Part shown: positions 16,612 through 25,449 of the stretch, piece after piece | Layout of the letters: each line of letters opens with the position of its first letter | Position numbering within the stretch: the stretch's first letter is position 1 | Source: an uncultured Akkermansia sp. | GTDB lineage: Bacteria; Verrucomicrobiota; Verrucomicrobiia; Verrucomicrobiales; Akkermansiaceae | Length of the DNA stretch: 64,000 nt | NCBI GenBank assembly: GCA_944390825.1 | Contig: CALXRG010000008.1 | Location: 1-64,000, forward strand | Reading direction: 5' to 3' | Notes under the pieces: model-generated | Told to the model about the DNA's origin: nothing | Seen by the model: the letters and a program-made list of their open reading frames with translations, nothing else | Databases searched by the model: none | Position numbers and translations under genes: made by a program

Positions 16612-17814
16612 ATGAAAGAGTACCTTCCGTTTTTTGCCGCCTTGGTTGGCGTTGGACTGTGTTTCGCTCAGGAAGAACAGGTTGGGGAAGGTGTGCCCCA
16701 ATCGGGAAGTCGTACAGCTCCAGTGCATGCTGTCGCCGTGAGTTCTGAGGCGACTTCCGGTTCGGAACTTTCTGCATCCGAACAGCCCGCACCAGCAGAG
16801 AAACCCGCTACCGCGTCGGAACCTCGCGCCTCAGTAGCCGCCCCTAAGTCTTTTATCGAATCCGATGTGGTATCGGGGAAAGATGAGGTGATCACAGATG
16901 AACCCAACATTCCATCTGAGGAGGAAGTGGAGCAGGCGGAGCCGATCGACAGCAGCAATCTCAAGCTGCGAGAAGCTGCGGAGCAGGGAGATGTGGAGGC
17001 GCAGTGGATCATGGGAGGCAATTATAATATGGGGTTGGGCGTGGAGCATTCCAGCTCGAAAGCCACACAGTGGTACCGTAGATCAGCGGAGCAGGGGAAT
17101 ACGAAGGCTCAGTATGATTTGGGGGCTTCTTACGAGGAAGGAAAGGGTGTTTTTCAGTCGCCTGAGGAGGCCGCCAAATGGTACACGATAGCAGCAGAGA
17201 AGGGTAACGCCGATGCTCAGGCTGCGTTGGGAAAGCTGTACAATGAGGGGCGCGGGGTCGAGCCTTCGTCAGAAAAGGCGGTTGCGTGGTACCGTAAGGC
17301 GGCCGAGCAGGGCAATGCTGAGGCCCAATATCAACTGGGCCGTTGCTATGAGCAGGGGGTGGGTGTGCCCCAGTCATCCCAGGAGGCGCTGAGTTGGTAT
17401 AGCCACGCGGCTGATCAGGGACACGCGGATGCACAGTTTTGTCTCGGGGTTTGCTATGAGTCCGGTATTGGTACAGAAATTTCTGAGGCGAAGGCGGTTG
17501 AGTGGTATCAGAAGTCTGCCGGACAGGATTGTGCCGAGGCTCAATGCCGCCTGGCCCTTTGCTACCACGAGGGGCGGGGTGTTTCTCAATCTTTCCCAGA
17601 GGCGTTCAAGTGGTTTGGAGCGGCGGCAGAGCAGGGACATGTTGTGGCTATGTGCATGCTGGCTGAGTATTATCTGCAGGGGAAAGGGGGCGCTGAGGTT
17701 TCTCCTGAGCAGGCCCGGAGGTGGTATCGTATGGCGGCAGATAAAGAGTATGAGCCTGCCAAAGCTGCACTTGAGTCGTTGAGAAAACCCGCAGACGAGG
17801 ACGGTTCGGAATAG
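16612..17814 (+). CDS. Exported Sel1-repeat (TPR-like) protein
   Basis: A 400-residue protein. A signal peptide (MKEYLPFFAALVGVGLCFA, cleaved before QEEQ) is followed by a low-complexity Ser/Ala/Glu/Pro region to about residue 110. About seven 36-residue Sel1 repeats follow (AEQGNAEAQYQLGRCYEQGVGVPQ type) to about residue 385. Sel1 solenoids are protein-interaction scaffolds; in bacteria they often occur in exported regulators or envelope proteins. Partners are not indicated by the neighbours. A second, lipid-anchored Sel1 protein is encoded at 28387-29274. Confidence 0.9.
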   Translation: MKEYLPFFAALVGVGLCFAQEEQVGEGVPQSGSRTAPVHAVAVSSEATSGSELSASEQPAPAEKPATASEPRASVAAPKSFIESDVVSGKDEVITDEPNIPSEEEVEQAEPIDSSNLKLREAAEQGDVEAQWIMGGNYNMGLGVEHSSSKATQWYRRSAEQGNTKAQYDLGASYEEGKGVFQSPEEAAKWYTIAAEKGNADAQAALGKLYNEGRGVEPSSEKAVAWYRKAAEQGNAEAQYQLGRCYEQGVGVPQSSQEALSWYSHAADQGHADAQFCLGVCYESGIGTEISEAKAVEWYQKSAGQDCAEAQCRLALCYHEGRGVSQSFPEAFKWFGAAAEQGHVVAMCMLAEYYLQGKGGAEVSPEQARRWYRMAADKEYEPAKAALESLRKPADEDGSE

Positions 17815-17816
17815 AG

Positions 17817-17856
17817 ATCTCCGAGGTTGTTCGGAATAGAGCTCGGAGATTGTTTT
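17817..17856 (+). terminator. Terminator after the Sel1 gene
   Basis: ATCTCCGAG (17817-17825) pairs with CTCGGAGAT (17842-17850), followed by TGTTTT. The loop repeats the 13-bp GTTCGGAATAGAG that ends the coding sequence (17804-17816 and 17829-17841). Confidence 0.75.
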
Positions 17857-18045
17857 GCGTGGGGGCCGTATTGATTCCTGGCTGTTGCAGCCAATGCAAA
17901 AAACGGCCCCTCATTGCCGCATCTTCAGCTTCCTCACAAGGGAGGGGCACAGACGCAAGAAAAGACTCCAAACGCACCCTTGCATCACCCCTCGGGCAAG
18001 AGCGCACTGCAAGCGCGCAGTTCGCCTCCGCAGCCCCCTTTTTCC

Positions 18046-18075
18046 TTGAGCTAGGGCTGCAATCTGTGCTAGGAT
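18046..18075 (+). promoter_or_regulatory. Promoter of the two-component system
   Basis: TTGAGC (18046-18051), 18-base spacer ending in TGC, TAGGAT (18070-18075), then eight bases to ATG 18084, so the leader is absent or a few bases long. Confidence 0.5.
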
Positions 18076-18083
18076 GAACAGCG

Positions 18084-18776
18084 ATGACGACAAAACGCCG
18101 TATCCTCATCGCAGAAGATGAAGCTCCCATTCGCCTTGCTCTGTGTGACTCTCTGGAAGGCGCAGGCTACGATGTCCTCCCGGCCGAGGACGGCCGACGA
18201 GCCCTCGAACTTCTTCTCAGTCAGGAAGTTGATCTCGCTCTGCTGGACATCAACATGCCGGAAATCAGCGGCTTCAAGCTCCTCAGGATCATCTCCCGGG
18301 AGTGTCCCGGCACCCCCTGCATCATTCTCACCGCCCACGGCGAAGAACAGGATCGGGTCAAAGGGCTCGAACTCGGTGCGGATGACTACGTGGTCAAACC
18401 CTTCAGCATCGCCGAGCTGCTCGCCCGTATCACCGCCGTTCTGCGCCGTTCTCCGGCCCGCAGAAGGGTCGGATCCGAGGCCCTGAGCTTTGATGGAGCG
18501 CACCTTGATCCCGATCAGCGGCAAATCCGCTACAGCGATGGTCACACAGCCACACTCAGCGAAAAAGAATGTGAACTGCTCCGCTACCTGCTGGCTCATC
18601 CTAACCGCGTCATTTCCCAGGAAGAACTCCTTTTGCGCGTCTGGGGAAGCAGCAGCCGTGTTGGTCAAACCCGCACCGTCGCTGTCACTCTCACCCGCCT
18701 CAAAGACAAAATCGGCAAACAAGCCTCCGCTCACATCGAAAACATCCGCGGCCGCGGTTACAGGTGGAACGACTGA
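18084..18776 (+). CDS. OmpR-family response regulator
   Basis: A 230-residue protein. The receiver domain has the acidic pocket (EDE, 11-13), phosphoacceptor Asp55 (ALLDINMPE), Thr83 and Lys106 (VVKPF). The C-terminal winged-helix domain (about 130-230) shows LSEKECELLRYLLAHPNRVISQEELL and HIENIRGRGYRW. It would bind promoter DNA when phosphorylated by the kinase encoded next. The signal and targets are unknown. Confidence 0.95.
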   Translation: MTTKRRILIAEDEAPIRLALCDSLEGAGYDVLPAEDGRRALELLLSQEVDLALLDINMPEISGFKLLRIISRECPGTPCIILTAHGEEQDRVKGLELGADDYVVKPFSIAELLARITAVLRRSPARRRVGSEALSFDGAHLDPDQRQIRYSDGHTATLSEKECELLRYLLAHPNRVISQEELLLRVWGSSSRVGQTRTVAVTLTRLKDKIGKQASAHIENIRGRGYRWND

Positions 18777-18841
18777 TTCCCAGCCTCGGCACTTGTTTCT
18801 TCCCCCTCCATCGCAGATTTCCCCACCCCCGCTCCCCCTTC

Positions 18842-20431
18842 ATGAACAAACGCTTTCTGACCATCCTATTTCTGCTGGCCGTGCTGACCATCGGCGCCTC
18901 ACTGTGGCTCGTCCATCAGGCAGCCACCCTGGAAAGCAAACTGCACAGCATCGACAAAACCACACAATGCCGCCGCCTGCTGGAGCTCTCTCTTCCGCGC
19001 GTCCAAGCAGAAGCAGAACGCCTCATCAGCGAGGAACGCGCCAAACTCGGCAAAGCCCCCGACCTTTCCGCCCCCTTCTATCCCATGCCCCAAGGTGGCA
19101 TGGCCGACTTTAACCGCGGTTTCTTTCTCCAAGCCCCCCTTGACTTGCGTCCCATGGTCCCTCAAGGACAGGAATCCTTCCAGGAAGAACTCGGCACCGC
19201 CGGCGCCATCACCAACACCCTGCGGCGCAAAGCCGACGTCGCGAGCGCTCCGGTCCATGATCCCAGTGACCCCGTACAAGCTATCGACACCCGCACCCAC
19301 GCCCCTGTCTTCGGCATCTACCAGATCAGGGAAAGCGACCCCACCAAACCCCTTCAACTCACGGGCGATCCCAGCCCCTTCTTCTCCTGGTACTACAAAG
19401 ACTGGCTCATCCACATGCGGCAAGTCCCCACCACACAAGGCAACGCCGCGGAAGGCTTTGTCATCGACGTCCCGACACTCGCCGCCCACCTTCTGCCGCA
19501 CGTCGCGCCTGAGCTTCTCGCCCCCGAAATCGGATTGCCTCGGGCCGATGAAGTACCGAACCTCTCGCCGCTGCCCCTGGTCTTGCGCAGCGGCGACAAA
19601 GTAAACCTCACCGACTCAGGGCAGCGCGAAACAGCCCTGCGCGAAACCATCAACGCCGTTTGGGCCGTGAGCCTTCTCTCTATCGTCATCATCGTACTGC
19701 TGCTCATCTTCTTTGCCCGCATGGAGCGGAGGCGCAGCGACTTCGTCTCCGCCGTCACCCATGAACTGCGCACCCCCCTGACCACCTTCTCCCTCTACAC
19801 CGAAATGCTCCAAAACGGCAGCGTTCCCCCCGAAAAAATACATGACTACCACGAAACCCTGCACCGGGAAAGCGCAAGGCTCAGCCACCTTGTCGAAAAT
19901 GTACTCTCCTTTGCCAAACTCAGCCGAGGCAAAGTCCGCGGTCGCCAGGATACCGGCTCCTGTACCGACCTGCTCGAACCCGTCTTTCAGCGCCTCGGCG
20001 AGCGGCTGAAGCAAGCCGGCTTTCAATACACTGTCACGCGTGATAACCGACTCAAACTCCTCACCCTGCGCACCGACCTCATCTCCGTCGAGCAAATCCT
20101 CTACAACCTTGCCGACAACGCCATCAAATACTGCGAAAAAGCCAAATGCACACGGCAGGCCCCTGCCGTCACCATCAGTCTGCTGCAAACCCACCGGCAC
20201 CTTCATATCCGCTTTGCCGACAACGGCCCCGGCATGGCAACCCGGGAGCAAGCGCACCTCTTCCAACCCTTCTCCCGCAGCGCCAAGGCCGAGCGGGGCC
20301 GCAAACCCGGCGTCGGCTTGGGCCTGGCCCTGTCACGGGATCTGGCACGCTCCATCGGCGGCGACCTTAGCCTCGAGCGCAGCGACGAGCACGGCTGCAC
20401 CTTCCTGCTCACCCTCCCCCTCGGCGACTGA
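18842..20431 (+). CDS. Membrane sensor histidine kinase
   Basis: A 529-residue kinase from ATG 18842 (MNKRFLTILFLLAVLTIGAS). The frame is open upstream, but that region overlaps the regulator gene and lacks a signal anchor. A membrane helix (about 5-25), a periplasmic sensor region of about 250 residues with no recognised domain, a second helix (VSLLSIVIIVLLLIFFA) and a HisKA domain with His307 (VTHELRTPL) follow. HATPase boxes are NLADNAIKY (N), ADNGPGM (G1) and GVGLGLALSRDL (G2). It is the partner of the regulator 65 bases upstream. Confidence 0.93.
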   Translation: MNKRFLTILFLLAVLTIGASLWLVHQAATLESKLHSIDKTTQCRRLLELSLPRVQAEAERLISEERAKLGKAPDLSAPFYPMPQGGMADFNRGFFLQAPLDLRPMVPQGQESFQEELGTAGAITNTLRRKADVASAPVHDPSDPVQAIDTRTHAPVFGIYQIRESDPTKPLQLTGDPSPFFSWYYKDWLIHMRQVPTTQGNAAEGFVIDVPTLAAHLLPHVAPELLAPEIGLPRADEVPNLSPLPLVLRSGDKVNLTDSGQRETALRETINAVWAVSLLSIVIIVLLLIFFARMERRRSDFVSAVTHELRTPLTTFSLYTEMLQNGSVPPEKIHDYHETLHRESARLSHLVENVLSFAKLSRGKVRGRQDTGSCTDLLEPVFQRLGERLKQAGFQYTVTRDNRLKLLTLRTDLISVEQILYNLADNAIKYCEKAKCTRQAPAVTISLLQTHRHLHIRFADNGPGMATREQAHLFQPFSRSAKAERGRKPGVGLGLALSRDLARSIGGDLSLERSDEHGCTFLLTLPLGD

Positions 20432-20531
20432 GCAGGCCGAATACACCCGAAAACAACTGCGTCATATCCATCAAAAAAAACTTGCATTTGTCCCCTGAGA
20501 GATAGAAGATACGGGCCAGATTCCCACCCGT

Positions 20532-21362
20532 ATGTTCATCTTCACCGTCCCCCAGAATCATTGTGCCATCGTCGAGATGTTTGGTAAACCCCGCAGCGTC
20601 AAACGCAGCGGCCTCAACTTCTACATCCCCATCCTCCAGCAACTCAAAGACGTCACACCCATCTGGGGCAACACCAGCAACCACAATGGCATTTTCATCG
20701 AACTGACCGAGCAGCAGCACCGCGAATCAGGCCGCATCTGCACCACGAAAGACAACGTCAACGTCGAAGTCAGCTGCATCATTCGCTGGAAAATCACCGA
20801 CCCCATTAAAGCCGTCTACAGCGTCGACCATCTGCACCGCAGCCTCGTTGAAGTCACCCTCAATGAACTGCGCTCCACCATCGGCAACATGGAGCTTGAC
20901 ACCGTTCTCACGGGCAGAGCAGCTCTCTCCGAGAAAGTCACCCTCACCGTTTCCCCGACACTTCAGCGCTGGGGCATTACGCTCACCACCGTTGAAATCC
21001 AGGAACTCAGCACGGACCAGGCCACAGCCGATGCCATGCGGCAAATCATCGAAGCCGAGCGGCGCAGTAAAGCCATCTCAGCTGAAGCCGTCGGGGAAAG
21101 CGCTGCCAAAGTCAAGCTTGCACAGGCAGAAAAAGAAGCAGCCATCCTCCGCGCCCAAGGACTTGCCGAAGCCCTGAAGCTTGAAGCAGACGCGCAAACC
21201 GCCTATCTCCGGCAACTGGCCGAAGTCATCGGAGCCGACGCTGCGGCCAAAGTCCTCATCAACCGGCAAACACTGGAAGGCTACGCCACAATCACCAAAG
21301 ACCCCGGCGGGAAAGTCTACCTGCCGAGCAACCTTCCCGCTATCGTCAATATCAAGGACTAA
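20532..21362 (+). CDS. SPFH/band 7 (stomatin-like) protein
   Basis: A 276-residue protein. An N-terminal SPFH domain (VPQNHCAIVEMFGKPRSVKRSGLNF, KDNVNVEVSCIIRWKITDPIKAVY, ELRSTIGNMELDTVLTGR) is followed by an Ala/Glu/Lys-rich helical segment (AEAVGESAAKVKLAQAEKEAAILRAQGLAEALKLEADAQ region, about 178-220). Unlike many members it has no N-terminal transmembrane helix. Such proteins form oligomeric membrane scaffolds and are usually paired with NfeD proteins, as here. Confidence 0.9.
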   Translation: MFIFTVPQNHCAIVEMFGKPRSVKRSGLNFYIPILQQLKDVTPIWGNTSNHNGIFIELTEQQHRESGRICTTKDNVNVEVSCIIRWKITDPIKAVYSVDHLHRSLVEVTLNELRSTIGNMELDTVLTGRAALSEKVTLTVSPTLQRWGITLTTVEIQELSTDQATADAMRQIIEAERRSKAISAEAVGESAAKVKLAQAEKEAAILRAQGLAEALKLEADAQTAYLRQLAEVIGADAAAKVLINRQTLEGYATITKDPGGKVYLPSNLPAIVNIKD

Positions 21363-21438
21363 GCAGCGGACCGCCATCCTCAACCCAACGGAAAGAATCC
21401 CAAGGCCATCCACCGACCCCATCATACAAAGCGTAGCC

Positions 21439-21936
21439 GTGATAGAAACGCTAACCAACAACGCCGCCTTCCTGCACTGGACCCTGGCCATCGGCATCAC
21501 CCTGCTCGTCCTTGATCTCTTCTGCAACACTGAAGTGATCGCCTGGATTGCCCTCTTCTGCTTTGCCACCTGGGCCACCCTGCTCACCGGAGTCCCGGTC
21601 CAATGGAGTCTGCTGATCTTCCTCCTTTACCTGGCGGCCGCAGCAGCGCTGTATTATGCCGTCTGGTCAGTTTTCATCCGCCCCTTTGTTGTCGGCCTCA
21701 TGCTACGGCACAGCCCGGCAGAAGATGATCAGCTCCTCATCGGCCGGCACGGCACCATCATCGGAGAAGGAGACGACATGCACCTCAGGGTAGCCGATGA
21801 ACTCTGGCCCGTTGAGGAACATTCCAGGGCCTCCCTCAAACCCGGCGACACCGCCACCATCACCGGCTATCACAACGGTATTGTCACCGTCCGACCGCAG
21901 CAGCCGGAGCTCGAGAACTCACCCTCCCCTAAATAA
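21439..21936 (+). CDS. NfeD-like membrane protein
   Basis: A 165-residue protein from GTG 21439, the first plausible start after the SPFH stop. The frame is open further upstream but overlaps the SPFH gene. Three hydrophobic segments (about 14-32, 33-55 and 57-80) precede a soluble OB-fold-like C-terminal domain (LIGRHGTIIGEGDDMHLRVADELW...KPGDTATITGYHNGIVTVRP) typical of NfeD. It likely binds the SPFH oligomer in membrane microdomains. Confidence 0.85.
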   Translation: MIETLTNNAAFLHWTLAIGITLLVLDLFCNTEVIAWIALFCFATWATLLTGVPVQWSLLIFLLYLAAAAALYYAVWSVFIRPFVVGLMLRHSPAEDDQLLIGRHGTIIGEGDDMHLRVADELWPVEEHSRASLKPGDTATITGYHNGIVTVRPQQPELENSPSPK

Positions 21937-21995
21937 AAGCTGTCGGAGTCCAGCAGCAAGTGAATCCAATGGTCTCCGGCTGCCGGCGAACAATA

Positions 21996-22037
21996 GAGAA
22001 TGTTCAGTTATCATGCGTTGAACATTCTCCTTTTCTT
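21996..22037 (+). terminator. Terminator of the SPFH/NfeD operon
   Basis: Perfect 11-bp arms GAGAATGTTCA (21996-22006) and TGAACATTCTC (22019-22029), 12-base loop, then CTTTTCTT. It may also act for the convergent minus-strand gene. Confidence 0.8.
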
Positions 22038-22138
22038 GGTTACAAGAGATTGTACCCCATGAGTGACTCGCGCCATGTTGGTCGACGAGAAGCGAGACAG
22101 TTTAGACTAGCTTCCTCGCAGGTTTCTTTCTGTGAAGG

Positions 22139-22912
22139 TCACAGTTCTACCAAAAGCCCATCATATGCAGGCTCCATAAAGTCAGGCAGATAGTCCGCCA
22201 GCTGCCCATACTCGACGCGGTGACCACTGTGCGTTACGTAGCCGCGTCGCGGGGCCAGCGTGCGCATCAGGGCGATGTTCTCGTCGATGGTCAGATGGGT
22301 GCGGTGTTGCGGAAAACAAAGGCCATCCATTGCCAGCGCGTCGAGGTTGCGCAGGAGCGGTGCCGATTCGGCGGGGAGTTTTTTGATGTCCGGCACGTAA
22401 CCGAACGTGCTTCCTTCCGCCCGGAACACGTAGCCGTACGTTACGACGGTTGCGTGCTCCACCAGTACCGGGGTCACTTCGATGTCGCCTACGGTGAACG
22501 GCTGTCCTCCGTGCTGATGCGGTTCGGGGCGTACGTAGCCTTTGTGTGTGTTTTCGGGGGAGAATGCCCATGCAAACATGGCTTTGAGGCGGTTGAGGCA
22601 TGCTTCGCCTGCGTAGAGGGGCAGCTTTCCTTCTCTGTTCCAGCAGAATGCTCTCATTTCGTCAAAGCCAGTCGTGTGGTCCAGGTGTTCGTGCGTATAG
22701 ATCACGGCGTCAATCGCCGTCAGCTGGTGCCGCAGAGCCTGAGCCCGCAGGTCAGGCCCCGAATCCACCAGCAGCGTCGTTTTCGCGGTACGTACGAGGA
22801 TGGAGGAACGCAGACGCCGGTTGCGGGGATCCTTGGAGCGGCACACTTCGCAATTGCAACCGATCACGGGTACGCCTGTTGAGGTGCCGGTGCCAAGGAA
22901 AAGAATATTCAT
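22139..22912 (-). CDS. PhnP-like metallo-beta-lactamase-fold phosphodiesterase
   Basis: A 257-residue hydrolase. N-terminal LGTGTSTGVPVIGCNCEVCRS (a C-x-C-x-x-C site as in PhnP), metal ligands THEHLDHTTG, and HSGH near the C-terminus. PhnP hydrolyses phosphoribosyl 1,2-cyclic phosphate. No other phn gene is nearby, so the substrate may be a different cyclic phosphate or nucleotide. It is divergent from recN with 67 bases between. Confidence 0.85.
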   Translation of the reverse strand: MNILFLGTGTSTGVPVIGCNCEVCRSKDPRNRRLRSSILVRTAKTTLLVDSGPDLRAQALRHQLTAIDAVIYTHEHLDHTTGFDEMRAFCWNREGKLPLYAGEACLNRLKAMFAWAFSPENTHKGYVRPEPHQHGGQPFTVGDIEVTPVLVEHATVVTYGYVFRAEGSTFGYVPDIKKLPAESAPLLRNLDALAMDGLCFPQHRTHLTIDENIALMRTLAPRRGYVTHSGHRVEYGQLADYLPDFMEPAYDGLLVEL

Positions 22913-22927
22913 CCGTCAAATTGGGGT

Positions 22928-22956
22928 TTTACTTCCGCGCGGAATTATGCCATAAT
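22928..22956 (+). promoter_or_regulatory. Divergent recN / phnP-like promoters sharing a symmetric -10
   Basis: The sequence ATTATG-C-CATAAT (22944-22956) provides an extended -10 (TGC-CATAAT) for recN on plus and (TGG-CATAAT) for the hydrolase on minus. The plus -35 is TTTACT (22928-22933); the minus -35 is weak. The two polymerases would compete. Confidence 0.5.
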
Positions 22957-22979
22957 CCGCCGCGAACGCAAAGCAAAAT

Positions 22980-24641
22980 ATGCTCGCCCTGCTTAAGATA
23001 CGCAACTTGGCTCTGGTGGATGAACTTGCCTGGGAACCCGAGGCTGGGTTTCTTGGTATCACTGGCGAGACGGGTGCGGGTAAGTCCGTCATCATGGGCG
23101 GTATTGCGCTGGCTTTGGGTGAGCGTGCCGATAAGTCGCTGATCCGCAGCGGCGAGTCGCAATGCAGTATTGAGGCTCTTTTTCAGCTTCCTGCGCTTCA
23201 GGTTGATCGCTTGAATGCCAGGCTTGACGGGGCAGGTGTCTCTCCCTGCGACGATGGGACTCTGCTGATTCGGCGTGTCATCACGGTTTCCGGTAACCGT
23301 CAGTTTATCAATAACTGCCCCGTTACTCTCAATCTTTTGCGCGATGTTGCGGGTGGACTGGTGGATATGCACCATCCGGAGGCGCACCGCTCGCTTACGT
23401 CCCAGGAGAGGCAGTTGGGACTGCTGGATGCTTATGCCGGGGATGATGTGCTGCTTGCTTCCTATCAGGCGGCTTACCGCCTCTGGATTGCGGCCCGGCA
23501 GGCTCACCGGGATTTGATGGAAAGTGAGATGGCTAATGAGCGGGAGCTGGATTTTCTGCGTCATCAGGTTGATGAGATCGAGTCTGCTCACTTTACCGCG
23601 GAGGAGGTTGCCGGTTTGGAAGAGCGCTGGCAGCGCGCCCGCAATGCTTCCCGCCTCAGGGATACCGCTGTCCCGATGGCTCACTTGGTCGATGGCGATG
23701 ACTCATCGTTGCTGCCGACCTTGCACCGCCTGATGCGCGGTGGCCGTGATTTGGAGCGTCTCGATGCTTCTGCGTCAGCTTGGCTGGCACCGCTGGAAAA
23801 TGTTATCGATGAGTTGGAGGTCCTCAGTGATACGCTGCAGGGCTATGTGCAGGAGCTCAGTGCCGGTTCTGAGGAAATTGCGAGGTTGGAAGAGCGCGTT
23901 GCTTTGCTCGACCAGCTGAAGCGCAAATACGGAAGCGATTGGGAGGAGATCGAGGCCCATTGTGCTGCTTGCCGGAAGCGTCTTGACGATGTTGACAACC
24001 GCGAGGACCGGCTCCGAGAGCTCGCTGCTATCGAACAGTCCCGCCGTGCTGAGTTGATGGAAGCGGCCCATGCGCTCTCCTCTGCCCGTCGCCGAGCCGC
24101 TGTGCCTCTGGGCAGGGAGTTTCTCATGCATGCCCGCCACTTGGGCTTTTTGCAATCTCAATTTGAAGTGCAGCTTCAGCCTCTTTCGGAGCCTGGGCCT
24201 TCGGGGGCGGAATGCGTCGAGTTCCTTTTCGGTCCCAACCCGGGCGAGCCCCTCAAACCTCTGCGCCTTATTGCCTCCAGTGGAGAAATGGCCCGTGTTA
24301 TGCTGGCTCTCAAAAGTGCTTTGGCGCAGCAGGATGACACGCCGCTGCTCATCTTTGACGAGATTGATGCTAATGTGGGCGGCGAGATTGCCCGCGCTGT
24401 TGGCATGAAGATGAGGGAGCTCGGGCATAACCACCAGGTTATTGCTATCACCCATTTCCCGCAGGTAGCCGCCTTGGCAGACCATCACTACCTCATCAGC
24501 AAAGGTGTCCGCTCGGGGCGCACGGTCTCGCATCTCGAGGAAGTGTCCGGTGACAGGCGCGTCGCTGAGCTCATGCGTATGCTCGGTACTGGCGGTACGG
24601 CTGCCGAGGCCCATGCCCGGGAGCTGCTTAAGCTTCCCTGA
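22980..24641 (+). CDS. recN: DNA repair protein RecN
   Basis: A 553-residue SMC-like ATPase acting in double-strand break repair. Walker A GETGAGKS (about 31-38), a central coiled-coil region (about 155-350), ABC signature LIASSGEMARVMLALKSAL and Walker B LLIFDEIDANVGG, then AITHFPQVAALADHHY. Length and order match RecN. No LexA-type operator was recognised upstream. Confidence 0.95.
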   Translation: MLALLKIRNLALVDELAWEPEAGFLGITGETGAGKSVIMGGIALALGERADKSLIRSGESQCSIEALFQLPALQVDRLNARLDGAGVSPCDDGTLLIRRVITVSGNRQFINNCPVTLNLLRDVAGGLVDMHHPEAHRSLTSQERQLGLLDAYAGDDVLLASYQAAYRLWIAARQAHRDLMESEMANERELDFLRHQVDEIESAHFTAEEVAGLEERWQRARNASRLRDTAVPMAHLVDGDDSSLLPTLHRLMRGGRDLERLDASASAWLAPLENVIDELEVLSDTLQGYVQELSAGSEEIARLEERVALLDQLKRKYGSDWEEIEAHCAACRKRLDDVDNREDRLRELAAIEQSRRAELMEAAHALSSARRRAAVPLGREFLMHARHLGFLQSQFEVQLQPLSEPGPSGAECVEFLFGPNPGEPLKPLRLIASSGEMARVMLALKSALAQQDDTPLLIFDEIDANVGGEIARAVGMKMRELGHNHQVIAITHFPQVAALADHHYLISKGVRSGRTVSHLEEVSGDRRVAELMRMLGTGGTAAEAHARELLKLP

Positions 24642-24735
24642 CCATAAAGCCTGACTGATACACGCCTGAGGTCTCGATTACGTTGTCGGCGGGGCTGTCG
24701 CGCAGACGCATTCTTTAGCGTCGGCGGGTGTTCCT

Positions 24736-25242
24736 TCAGAGCAGTTTCTTTTCCCGCCGCGCTTCGGCATAGCGTTCACGGGCTTCCTTCAGAATCGTGT
24801 TTGCTTTGAACACGCCGAAAAACTCGCCCACTTCTGTCACTTTATTCTGGAGGGTTTTGTATGTTGAGAAGAAGTTATGAATCTCCTGCAGGTAGTGAGG
24901 CGCCAAATCTGCAATCGATTGCACATGGTCGTAGCGGGGGTCGCCTACGTTCACCGCCAGGATTTTCACATCCGGTTCCCCGCCGTCAATCATATCCATC
25001 CCCCCTATTACCCGGCAGTCTACATAGCAACCGGGGAAGGTCGGTGACGACGTGAACACCAGGATATCCAGCGGGTCGCCATCCAGATAGAGCGTTTTCT
25101 CCACGAAACCGTATTCTGCCGGGTAGTACACAGAGGAGTACAGTACGCGATCCAGTTTGATGCGGCCGGTTTCCACATCTACCTCATACTTGTTGCGACT
25201 CCCCATGGGAATCTCTATGCGGGCTTCAACAATCTCATTCAC
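24736..25242 (-). CDS. ppa: Inorganic pyrophosphatase (family I, soluble)
   Basis: A 168-residue enzyme hydrolysing PPi to phosphate. IPMGSRNKYEVD at the N-terminus, YPAEYGF, metal ligands in YLDGDPLDILV and DMIDGGEPDVKILAV, and FFSTYK. The start is set at GTG 25242 because a -10 hexamer (TAGCAT) ends seven bases upstream and overlaps the competing ATG at 25251. The short N-terminus suits many family members. The ATG at 25251 remains possible. Confidence 0.93.
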   Translation of the reverse strand: MNEIVEARIEIPMGSRNKYEVDVETGRIKLDRVLYSSVYYPAEYGFVEKTLYLDGDPLDILVFTSSPTFPGCYVDCRVIGGMDMIDGGEPDVKILAVNVGDPRYDHVQSIADLAPHYLQEIHNFFSTYKTLQNKVTEVGEFFGVFKANTILKEARERYAEARREKKLL

Positions 25243-25249
25243 GCTTTTC

Positions 25250-25278
25250 ATGCTATCAGGAGACCCTGCCAAAGTCAA
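25250..25278 (-). promoter_or_regulatory. ppa promoter, leaderless geometry
   Basis: TTGACT (25278-25273), 17-base spacer, TAGCAT (25255-25250), seven bases to GTG 25242. Confidence 0.45.
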
Positions 25279-25372
25279 GCAGACTCGAATCGCTTTTCAT
25301 ACTTCCCCGTGCATTCGGGAGTCTTTTCCTTGGCTGAGGTTCTCGTCAAACCGGGTATCGCCGGGCCCCGAT

Positions 25373-25406
25373 ACAAACCACCCGGGCAAGTTTCCTGCCC
25401 GGGTGG
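25373..25406 (-). terminator. Terminator after the CoA-disulfide reductase gene
   Basis: Perfect 11-bp stem CCACCCGGGCA (25378-25388) with TGCCCGGGTGG (25396-25406), followed on minus by TTTGTATC. Confidence 0.8.
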
Positions 25407-25449
25407 GATGACGTCGGGTGGGGACTGGGCCGAACGCACGCTTTGGCCG

